The position numbers and the translations under genes are program-made. Under the pieces are notes generated by a model. That model saw only the letters and a list, made by a program, of their open reading frames with translations, made no database searches and was not told the DNA's origin. From NCBI GenBank assembly GCA_020631435.1, contig JAHDHG010000003.1, forward strand, positions 1 to 41,054: DNA of 41,054 bases, in the 5' to 3' direction. Each line of letters begins with the position of its first letter. Position 1 is the stretch's first letter. This DNA comes from Bacteriovoracaceae bacterium (GTDB taxonomy: Bacteria; Bdellovibrionota; Bacteriovoracia; Bacteriovoracales; Bacteriovoracaceae). Below, piece after piece: positions 32,663 to 39,815 of the stretch.

Positions 32663-35029
32663 ATGATTGGCGTAAACAATAAGAGAGTTGTAAAAGAATT
32701 ACCCCTACTTCCAATAAGGGATATAGTTGTTTATCCGTTTATGATTTTACCACTATTTGTTGGAAGAGAATCTTCAGTGAAAGCAGTTGAAGAATCAATT
32801 AATAACTTTGATAGGTTAATTCTTTTATCTTGTCAGAAAGATCTTCACTCAGAGATGCCTGGACCAGATGAAATATTCAATGTTGGTACAGTTGCAATGA
32901 TTATGAGAATGAGAAATCTTCCAGATGGTCGAATCAAAATTCTTATTCAAGGAATTAGGAAAGCAAAAATTTTAAATTATAAAGCTACAAACCCGTTTCA
33001 CTTTGTAGAAATTCAGGAAATTAAAGATAAAGAAATTGCGAAAGATGAGCTAGCAAATCTTGAAGTAAAAAATATTCTAACCGAAGTAAAGTCCAAGCTA
33101 GAAAAGCTCGTTCAGACTTCAAATCAAATTAGCCCTGACATTTTAATGATCTTAGAAGATATTGAAGACCCAAGCAGACTTGCTGATTTAATCGCTTCAA
33201 ATTTAAATCTCAATATTAAAGACTCACAAATTATTTTAGAAACTACTGATCCTCTTGCAAGGCTTCAGTATATAAATGATATCCTTACTAATGAAGTTGA
33301 TGTTATACAAAGTATCCAAAATCACGATCAAGCAAAATCTAAGCTTAAGACAAATCCATTTGGTGGAAATGAAATTCATTCAGAACTTGATGAAGTAGAT
33401 GAATTCGAAGAACTCGAAAAAAGAATAGATGAAAAGAATTTACCTCTACATGTTAAAAAAGAAGCTGTTAAGAATTTAAATAGATTTAAAAAAATGCATC
33501 AAGAGTCTTCAGAATCAAATATCATCAGAACTTATCTTGATTGGATTCTAGATATTCCTTGGAATGAAACGACTGAAGAAAATTTAGACTTAAGGAAAGC
33601 AAAAGAGATCTTAGATGAAGATCATTTTGACTTAGAAGATGTGAAAGAAAGAGTTCTTGAACACCTTGCCGTAAGAACCTTGAAAAAAGATGTTTCAAAA
33701 TCTCCAATACTTTGTTTATCAGGCCCTCCAGGAGTTGGTAAAACCTCTCTTGGTAAATCGATAGCTAAAGCAATAGGCAGAAAGTTTGTAAGAATTAGCC
33801 TTGGTGGAGTTAAAGATGAATCCGAAATAAGGGGACATAGAAGAACATACGTAGGAGCAATGCCAGGAAAATTAATTCAAGCGATGAAGCAAGCAGGAAG
33901 TGTTAACCCTCTTATCATGCTTGATGAAATCGATAAAATTGGAGCAGACCAAAAAGGTGATCCTGCTGCGGCCTTACTTGAAGTGCTTGATCCTGAACAA
34001 AATGATTCTTTTAAAGATCATTATTTAAATATGGAATATGATCTTTCCAAAGTTTTATTTATTGCTACTGCAAACTATTTAGAAAACTTACCTGGTCCAC
34101 TGAGAGACAGAATGGAGATCATCAATTTGTCTGGCTACTCTCAAGAAGAAAAACTTGAAATATCAAAAAGATATCTCATTCCAAAACAAATTGAACTTAA
34201 TGGAATTGAAAAAGAGGATATTTCTTTTACAGATATCTCAATTCTTAAACTTATAAAAGGTTACACAAGAGAAGCAGGTTTAAGGAACCTAGAAAGAACC
34301 ATTGGTTCCGTATGTAGAAAGGTCGCTAAGAAAAAAGCACTTGATGAACTAAAAGAACCAATCGAATTAAATCCAACAATAGTTGAGAAAATGTTAGGAG
34401 CACCTTCATTTTCTCAAGATGAACTTAAAAAAATACATGAAATTGGAATTGCTACAGGTCTTGCTTGGACTTCAGTTGGTGGTGAGATTTTAGAAATTGA
34501 GACAAGCATGATGCCTGGATCTGGATTTACTCTCACTGGTAAACTGGGTGAAGTCATGAAAGAGTCCGCCCAAACTGCTTTTGGGTTTATAAGAAGTAAT
34601 GCAAAGAAGTTCGGTATTGATGATAAAATATTTAGAGAGTTTGAATTTCACATTCACCTTCCAGCAGGAGCTATTCCAAAAGATGGTCCTAGTGCGGGGA
34701 TCACGTTAGCAACAGCTCTTTTATCATTGATTACTAACTCGTATGTTTCAAAAGACATTGCCATGACTGGAGAAATCACTTTAAGTGGTAAAGTGTTACC
34801 AGTTGGAGGTATTAAAGAGAAGTGTTTGGCAGCAATGAGACATGGAATAGAAACGATTATTATTCCTTGGAAAAATCAAAAAGATCTTGAAGAAATACCT
34901 GAGCATTACAGAGAAAAAATACATTTTGTTCCTGTTAAAAATATTTTTGAAGTTCTTAATGTTGCAATCATTGACTGGGAAAATCAGTCAAGTGATCTAA
35001 AAACTTCTGACTTAAGAAAAAGCGCTTAG
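32663..35029 (+). CDS. lon: ATP-dependent protease Lon
   Basis: A 788-residue cytoplasmic AAA+ protease that degrades misfolded and regulatory proteins. The N-terminal substrate domain begins ELPLLPIRDIVVYPFM. Walker A is GPPGVGKT (354-361) and Walker B IMLDEIDK. The protease domain carries PKDGPSAGIT with catalytic Ser677 and Lys720 in GGIKEK. The domain set and length are complete. GAGGTG lies 8 bases before the ATG. It is divergent from glmU and followed on the same strand by an exported-protein gene 53 bases later. Confidence 0.97.
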   Translation: MIGVNNKRVVKELPLLPIRDIVVYPFMILPLFVGRESSVKAVEESINNFDRLILLSCQKDLHSEMPGPDEIFNVGTVAMIMRMRNLPDGRIKILIQGIRKAKILNYKATNPFHFVEIQEIKDKEIAKDELANLEVKNILTEVKSKLEKLVQTSNQISPDILMILEDIEDPSRLADLIASNLNLNIKDSQIILETTDPLARLQYINDILTNEVDVIQSIQNHDQAKSKLKTNPFGGNEIHSELDEVDEFEELEKRIDEKNLPLHVKKEAVKNLNRFKKMHQESSESNIIRTYLDWILDIPWNETTEENLDLRKAKEILDEDHFDLEDVKERVLEHLAVRTLKKDVSKSPILCLSGPPGVGKTSLGKSIAKAIGRKFVRISLGGVKDESEIRGHRRTYVGAMPGKLIQAMKQAGSVNPLIMLDEIDKIGADQKGDPAAALLEVLDPEQNDSFKDHYLNMEYDLSKVLFIATANYLENLPGPLRDRMEIINLSGYSQEEKLEISKRYLIPKQIELNGIEKEDISFTDISILKLIKGYTREAGLRNLERTIGSVCRKVAKKKALDELKEPIELNPTIVEKMLGAPSFSQDELKKIHEIGIATGLAWTSVGGEILEIETSMMPGSGFTLTGKLGEVMKESAQTAFGFIRSNAKKFGIDDKIFREFEFHIHLPAGAIPKDGPSAGITLATALLSLITNSYVSKDIAMTGEITLSGKVLPVGGIKEKCLAAMRHGIETIIIPWKNQKDLEEIPEHYREKIHFVPVKNIFEVLNVAIIDWENQSSDLKTSDLRKSA

Positions 35030-35049
35030 GTAATTTTTCTAATCTAACT

Positions 35050-35055
35050 TATAAT
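35050..35055 (+). promoter_or_regulatory. possible -10 box before the 35083 gene
   Basis: A perfect TATAAT lies 27 bases before the ATG, with a GGAG Shine-Dalgarno between. No good -35 hexamer is seen, so this is only suggestive of independent expression from lon. Confidence 0.25.
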
Positions 35056-35082
35056 ATTCCTAATTATATTTCTGGAGATATT

Positions 35083-36144
35083 ATGAAGTTTGCTTGGGTT
35101 TTATTCATATCTTTTAAATTATTGGGCTCTGTTAAGATCGAATATCAAAAGAATATTTTTTACGCTGAGATTCAATTTGCCGATTGTCGATATTCACATG
35201 ATGCCGAAATTTTATTCGAAGTTGATTTAATGGACCCTAAAACCAAAGAGGTTTCTCATAAAGAATATTATAATGCTAAATATCTATTCAAAGATAAGAA
35301 ATTATCTAATCCTATCCATGACTCTGGGACTGCTAGTTTTCATAAAACTATAAGAAGATATCTAGGAGAAATTAATATAGACAGAAGAACAACATTTGAG
35401 CTTAATAAAAAATCATGTGCAAGAGTAAATGATTTTGAATATGATCCAAGAATTCATGAACTTGAATCGCCAGCAAGATCCATGAGATGGAAAGTTACCC
35501 TCCTTCCGTCCAAAGGACCAAAAGGAAAATGCAGCTTGCCTCAGTACAAAATGTTTGAAATAAAATCAGTTACTGGTGCTTACAACTCTCTTCCCAAAAT
35601 TTTTAGAAGTAAAAACACATGGGTTCAAGAATCTAGATTTGCATTTGATAAAAGAAATAGAACTGTAAAAGCAAGCCTCTTTAGAAACGAAGAAGAACTT
35701 GAGATTATTTCAGATGTTGGAGGAGTCTTTAGGTACCAAGATATTATTGATCATAACAATTCATCAAGTTATCCAACTGCTCTTTATAATTTCTCTGCAG
35801 AAAGGGCCAATGGATTAAAAGGAAGTGTTCAAACTTCTACTTTCCCACTAATGTGTGTCAGCGGTTGGGCATGTAACTATAAAGAAGATATTGATAATTA
35901 CAAAATTGAATTTGTACTTAATCATGTAAGAACTCCTGGAAATGATAATATGTCTCAAAATGAAGTTTTTTGTGACGGCAAACCCCTTGGACAAATTGAC
36001 CTTACCGGCAATTATACAAATTCTAATTTTTTCTTTGAAGCAGATGATTGTGGAAAATATAATTGTTATGCAATTATGAGACATAGGGATCCAGATCTTT
36101 CCACTCAAGTAAATTGGGAAGTCATTTTCCTTCCAGTTTTTTAA
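35083..36144 (+). CDS. exported protein of unknown function
   Basis: A 353-residue protein with a short signal peptide (KFAWVLFISFKLLGS). The mature part looks beta-rich with several Cys that may pair (ADCRYS, KSCARV, GKCSLP, MCVSGWACNY, FCDGK, DDCGKYNCY). Two segments end similarly: MRWKVTLLPSKG near residue 140 and VNWEVIFLPVF at the C-terminus. This suggests a duplicated domain, in which each half ends in a W-V-LP strand. No family is recognised. Confidence 0.7.
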   Translation: MKFAWVLFISFKLLGSVKIEYQKNIFYAEIQFADCRYSHDAEILFEVDLMDPKTKEVSHKEYYNAKYLFKDKKLSNPIHDSGTASFHKTIRRYLGEINIDRRTTFELNKKSCARVNDFEYDPRIHELESPARSMRWKVTLLPSKGPKGKCSLPQYKMFEIKSVTGAYNSLPKIFRSKNTWVQESRFAFDKRNRTVKASLFRNEEELEIISDVGGVFRYQDIIDHNNSSSYPTALYNFSAERANGLKGSVQTSTFPLMCVSGWACNYKEDIDNYKIEFVLNHVRTPGNDNMSQNEVFCDGKPLGQIDLTGNYTNSNFFFEADDCGKYNCYAIMRHRDPDLSTQVNWEVIFLPVF

Positions 36145-36157
36145 TCTATATAAGTCT

Positions 36158-36163
36158 TATAAT
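36158..36163 (+). promoter_or_regulatory. possible -10 box immediately before the CheY-like gene
   Basis: TATAAT lies 8 bases from the ATG at 36171, and the only Shine-Dalgarno-like AGG is too close to the start. If this box is used, the transcript would be leaderless. No strong -35 element is seen. Confidence 0.25.
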
Positions 36164-36170
36164 TTAGGTA

Positions 36171-36545
36171 ATGGATTATAAAGATTTAAAAGTTTTAGTT
36201 GTTGATGATTCTGAATTTTTTAGAAATCAAATTAGAGGACAACTTCAATCTCTAGAAATTTTAAAAAAAGACGATGCCAGCAACGCTGAAGAAGCCATTG
36301 AGAAAATAGAAAATTATCAATTTGACCTCATTTTAATGGATATGGTGATGCCAAATACTAATGGTATACAATTAATCAAAAAAATAAGAAAAAATAGTTC
36401 TATTCCCATTATTGCTATTTCTACTTTAGATGTTGATCAAGTAAAAATTCAAGCTATTGAAGCTGGAGCCAACGACTTTATTTCCAAACCATTAGATCCA
36501 GATCAGCTAAAAGAATCATTAGTAAACATTTCGGAGACATTATGA
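36171..36545 (+). CDS. single-domain CheY-like response regulator
   Basis: A 124-residue receiver domain with no output domain. VLVVDDSEFFR supplies the acidic pocket (Asp12, Asp13), Asp57 in LILMDMVMP is the phosphorylation site, Ser84 in IIAIST replaces the usual Thr, and Lys106 is in FISKPLD. All key residues are present, so it should be phosphorylated by a histidine kinase encoded elsewhere. Its stop overlaps the start of a small membrane protein gene (ATGA), which may be a functional partner. Confidence 0.93.
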   Translation: MDYKDLKVLVVDDSEFFRNQIRGQLQSLEILKKDDASNAEEAIEKIENYQFDLILMDMVMPNTNGIQLIKKIRKNSSIPIIAISTLDVDQVKIQAIEAGANDFISKPLDPDQLKESLVNISETL

Positions 36546-36895
36546 AAATTTATTCTGCAAGATTAAAATTCATACTAACTTTTATTGTTTCATTTTGTAT
36601 TTTGTCTATACCAATAGGAGATAAGCATTTGTTCAATGAAATACACAAGGTACTTCCAAGTGTTTTTGAGAAATCTAGAGATTATGCAAAAGCAACGGTT
36701 CAGAAAGTAGAAGAAATTCAAAAGAAAAGAGATTCTGAAATGATTGAAACGAAAGAATTCAAAAGGATTCCAGCTAAAGATTACGAATCAATTCAAGCAC
36801 TCAAAAAGAAACTTAAGAATACTCCCCCTCCTAACATAAAGAAAGCAGAGGAAGCTCTTAATATAAATTTTGATTCTTACGATTTTAGAGAGTAA
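36542..36895 (+). CDS. small membrane-anchored protein coupled to the CheY-like gene
   Basis: A 117-residue protein with one N-terminal helix (about 9-25, LKFILTFIVSFCILSIPI). A charged helical segment (KSRDYAKATVQKVEEIQKKRDSEM) and a short Pro-rich TPPPN stretch follow. Four-base overlap with the response regulator implies translational coupling. It shows no recognisable domain. Its stop abuts the stop of the convergent 36896-37084 gene. Confidence 0.65.
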   Translation: MKIYSARLKFILTFIVSFCILSIPIGDKHLFNEIHKVLPSVFEKSRDYAKATVQKVEEIQKKRDSEMIETKEFKRIPAKDYESIQALKKKLKNTPPPNIKKAEEALNINFDSYDFRE

Positions 36896-37084
36896 TTACT
36901 TCTTAACCACCGCTTTTTCTTCTGAAGATTTATCTTTTGTTTCTTCAGATAACACCAAAGATGGAACTTTTGCTTCAGAATCATTTCTAGCGTTTGCCCA
37001 ATGACATTCAGCAGACTCTCCCATTCCTTCAGCATATAATCCAAGACTTAAAAGAAATGCTAATACTGTTAATGTTTTTTTCAT
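36896..37084 (-). CDS. 62-residue exported peptide driven by a sigma-54 promoter
   Basis: A signal peptide (KKTLTVLAFLLSLGLYAEG) is followed by about 43 residues with one Cys (AECHWANARND) and an acidic/basic low-complexity tail (EETKDKSSEEKAVVKK). It is preceded by AAGGAGGAG, one of the strongest Shine-Dalgarno sequences in the window, and by a near-perfect -24/-12 promoter. The strong signals suggest a real, abundantly expressed, conditionally induced small envelope protein. Its function is unknown. Confidence 0.75.
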   Translation of the reverse strand: MKKTLTVLAFLLSLGLYAEGMGESAECHWANARNDSEAKVPSLVLSEETKDKSSEEKAVVKK

Positions 37085-37122
37085 ATCTCCTCCTTAAAAG
37101 AGTTTTATTCATAGACATTATT

Positions 37123-37140
37123 AGCAAAGGTCGTGCCAAA
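37123..37140 (-). promoter_or_regulatory. sigma-54 (-24/-12) promoter
   Basis: On the minus strand TTTGGCACGACCTTTGCT. This matches the RpoN consensus TGGCACG-N4-TTGCW exactly, with the invariant GG and GC 12 bases apart. The predicted start of transcription is about 25-30 bases before the ATG of the 62-residue exported protein, leaving room for its AAGGAGGAG. Sigma-54 promoters need an AAA+ activator; none is encoded in the window. Confidence 0.85.
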
Positions 37141-37141
37141 G

Positions 37142-37235
37142 TTTAGACAGATTTTTTCATGTGATTACAGCTAGTTACAGTGATGTTAAAAGAAGTAAAC
37201 AGTCAGATTTTTTATATATGTTTAGTTTTTAGACA
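37142..37235. repeat. short direct repeats upstream of the sigma-54 promoter
   Basis: TTACAG occurs at 37165 and 37175, 10 bases apart (one helical turn). CAGATTTTTT occurs at 37148 and 37204, and TTTAGACA at 37142 and 37228. They lie upstream of the -24 element, where activator sites are expected. Low-complexity sequence can produce such matches by chance. Confidence 0.35.
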
Positions 37236-37321
37236 TTATAATCAGCTCCAATCAATTAACACTTCTTCATTAATTAACAAATCCATAAAAAATGCTAATA
37301 TTTTTAATTATACCTACAATG

Positions 37322-39124
37322 TTAAATAAAAAAATCCTTCTTTCCTTTAATATATTTCATCACCAAAGATTCAAGAACATTAAGTGAAACAACTCCATTT
37401 CCTAAAATGACTGCATGGAATTCTTTAATATCAAACTTATCTTTTAAATTCTTTTTTGCAATTCTTCTTAATTCCAAAATCTTATTTCTTCCGATCATGT
37501 ATGCAGTCGCTTGTCCCGGAAAAGAAATATACCTATTAATTTGACTTATGACAGCATCTTTTTTCATTGATGAATTTCGTTGAAGATATTCAATAGCTCT
37601 TTTTTTGTTCCACTTCATAGCATGAAGTCCTGTATCGACAACTAACCTAGAAGCTCTCAGTAATTCCATTGTAAGACGTCCATATTCTGAAAGCTTAGTA
37701 GAATACCCTCCATATTCTTTAGCAAGAAATTCTGAATATAATCCCCAGCCTTCGAGATGAGCGGTAAAATTATTATATTTCATAAACCTTGGAAGCACCT
37801 TTTTTTTGTTTAAAATCTTATATAAAGCTTGAATATGATGTCCCGGGATCAACTCATGAAAAGCCGTGGCTTCGATTTCGTAAATGGGTAAGTTTTTCAT
37901 ATTTTTAAGATTTATAAAATACTGACCGGGCTTGCTCTGATCATCTGAAGGAGATACATAATAAGCAATTCGACTAGAGTTTTCTAAATGTTTAGGAACT
38001 TCTAATACTTCAAATTTAACTTGTGGCAACTTTTCAAACAAAACTGACATTTGATTCTCTATTCTTTGAATGGATTCTTTGGTTTGTTTCAAATAGGCTT
38101 GCCTTCCATTCTTTGAATTTTCAAAATAAAAATCATCATGCAAGCTCATATGTTTAAGAAATTCTGGCACAGAACCCTTAAAATCAAAATATGGCATCAA
38201 TAAAGATATCTCTTGATGTAACCGATTGACCTCTTGAAGTCCTAATTCGTGAATCTCTGTTGCACTTAAATTCGTAGTTGTGTGATGTTTCAAAGTCCAA
38301 TCGTAAAAATCTTTTCCTCTCGGATAGCTCCAAACACCGTCTCTATTCCCAGCAAGATGAAATGCTTGCTTATATAAATTAATAATACTTTGCAAGCCTG
38401 GTGAAAAAAATCCAAGTAATACTTTTTTCAATCTAGCAGATAATTTCTTCTGTTTATTATGATCAAAGTGAGCAATTTTTCTCTTAAAGTCTTTTAAGAT
38501 TGCATGATCAAAGCCAACATCATTAAATGGTCTTCCTTTTAGTGAATCATTTAAAACTTCTAATGTTTTTAAGATTATCGATTTTGATTGAACAATCCCT
38601 TTTTTTAATTGACGTTGCATCTTTACCTTAGCGACAGCCAAGTACCTTTTAGAATCAATCACTTTCCTTATATAATCCCTTGCGTCTTTTTCATTTTTTA
38701 TTTGATGAAAAACTTGTAATTCATAAATAACACTTTGATGAATCCCCCAATGAGGGCTTACGATAAAATGATAATCGTTCCACTTATGAAAGCTTAATCT
38801 ATCTTCCAAACGATCTATAAATAAATCATAATACAATTGATAATTTTTCGATAATTTTGCTCTATCAATTTCTAATAAAAATCTACTTCTGATTCTTTTT
38901 TCTTGCTTATAGACTCGCTTTAAATTCTTTGAAGAAAAATCGTTAAACTTATCCTTGAATTTTTCTTGATAACTTCCGTAAGCGTAATAAGAGTAATTCC
39001 TGGCCATCACTTCAGAATATTCCTTAAAAAATTTATCGGCTTTAGAATCTTCATGCAATGCTTTCGCATCAAGGTGTCCAATACAAAGAAAAATAAAAAG
39101 AAACTGAGTGATATATTTTTTCAT
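37322..39124 (-). CDS. exported DUF885-family putative metallopeptidase
   Basis: A 600-residue protein with a signal peptide (KKYITQFLFIFLCIGHLDA). AFHELIPGHHIQ at residues 422-432 is the HExxPGHH zinc motif of the DUF885 family, and EGWGLYSEF at about 458 supplies the third-ligand Glu. The region NLSATEIHELGLQEV also fits the family. DUF885 proteins are widely annotated but poorly characterised, and peptidase activity is presumed from the motif. The stop is followed by 237 bases to the next gene, which contain its neighbour's promoter. Confidence 0.87.
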   Translation of the reverse strand: MKKYITQFLFIFLCIGHLDAKALHEDSKADKFFKEYSEVMARNYSYYAYGSYQEKFKDKFNDFSSKNLKRVYKQEKRIRSRFLLEIDRAKLSKNYQLYYDLFIDRLEDRLSFHKWNDYHFIVSPHWGIHQSVIYELQVFHQIKNEKDARDYIRKVIDSKRYLAVAKVKMQRQLKKGIVQSKSIILKTLEVLNDSLKGRPFNDVGFDHAILKDFKRKIAHFDHNKQKKLSARLKKVLLGFFSPGLQSIINLYKQAFHLAGNRDGVWSYPRGKDFYDWTLKHHTTTNLSATEIHELGLQEVNRLHQEISLLMPYFDFKGSVPEFLKHMSLHDDFYFENSKNGRQAYLKQTKESIQRIENQMSVLFEKLPQVKFEVLEVPKHLENSSRIAYYVSPSDDQSKPGQYFINLKNMKNLPIYEIEATAFHELIPGHHIQALYKILNKKKVLPRFMKYNNFTAHLEGWGLYSEFLAKEYGGYSTKLSEYGRLTMELLRASRLVVDTGLHAMKWNKKRAIEYLQRNSSMKKDAVISQINRYISFPGQATAYMIGRNKILELRRIAKKNLKDKFDIKEFHAVILGNGVVSLNVLESLVMKYIKGKKDFFI

Positions 39125-39281
39125 TTGCTCTAAATCTTAAAAAATAAATATGGAGAATGCAATCTTACATCTACTTAAAAGAAGCAAGGCAATTCTAAAG
39201 TAAAGCAGCTTGATCTATTACCTTACTTATTGTTAAAGAGTAATAAATAATTAAGTAAACAATAAAAAAGGAACAAACTGC

Positions 39282-39662
39282 ATGAAATTATCATTCTTAT
39301 TATTTCTTTTAATTACATCAAGTTACTCTTGGAGCCAACCTGTTCTTCGTAAAAGCAGTGAAGAGACTTGGATATCCAAGTCTTTTAGTGATCACACTGG
39401 AAAATATTTTGAGATAAATATTAATTCGAATATCGAAGTTCCCTGTCACCATGAACAAATTACTTACTCTTTATGGGAGTCATCGATAAATAGACGCATG
39501 GTTTTTATTATTAGGAGTTTTATTAAAAGACCTCCTTCTTCTTTTCCTACCGATTGCAAAAAATTGGATCCTGGATTTAAAATTCAAGTCCCATCTGAGA
39601 AAGTCAGATCCAGTATTACTGTAACATTTATGAAGGATAATATAAAGAAAGTTGAGTTGTGA
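39282..39662 (+). CDS. small exported protein of unknown function
   Basis: A 126-residue protein with a signal peptide (KLSFLLFLLITSSYSWS). The mature part has two Cys (EVPCHHEQ and PTDCKKLD), likely a disulfide, and looks beta-rich. AAGGA is 8 bases before the ATG. It is divergent from the DUF885 gene across 157 bases. No family is recognised. Confidence 0.65.
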   Translation: MKLSFLLFLLITSSYSWSQPVLRKSSEETWISKSFSDHTGKYFEININSNIEVPCHHEQITYSLWESSINRRMVFIIRSFIKRPPSSFPTDCKKLDPGFKIQVPSEKVRSSITVTFMKDNIKKVEL

Positions 39663-39691
39663 TAAGCTTTTGATTTGCCCCTTTTCTAAGT

Positions 39692-39755
39692 AATATCCAA
39701 ACTCTCTATTTTTTCACTTAGGTAAGTAGAAAAGATTTGAGAGAATTTGGATATT
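39692..39755. terminator. long imperfect hairpin between convergent genes
   Basis: AATATCCAAA pairs with TTTGGATATT, then CTCTC with GAGAG after a two-base bulge, and inside them TTTTC with GAAAA around ACTTAGGTAAGT. The 64-base structure lies between the ends of a plus-strand and a minus-strand gene, so it may serve as a bidirectional terminator. It could also be a small palindromic repeat element. Only one copy is seen in the window. Confidence 0.55.
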
Positions 39756-39815
39756 GTTTGATTCTTATACCATGCATTATTTACACAGATTCTCTTGGGA
39801 AGGGTAATTAAAGTA

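Noticed and set aside
39216-39265. Interleaved TTACTTA/TAAGTAA and TTATTGTT/AACAATAA repeats before the 39282 gene
   Set aside because: They cross and do not nest, so no single stable hairpin forms, and the sequence is very AT-rich.
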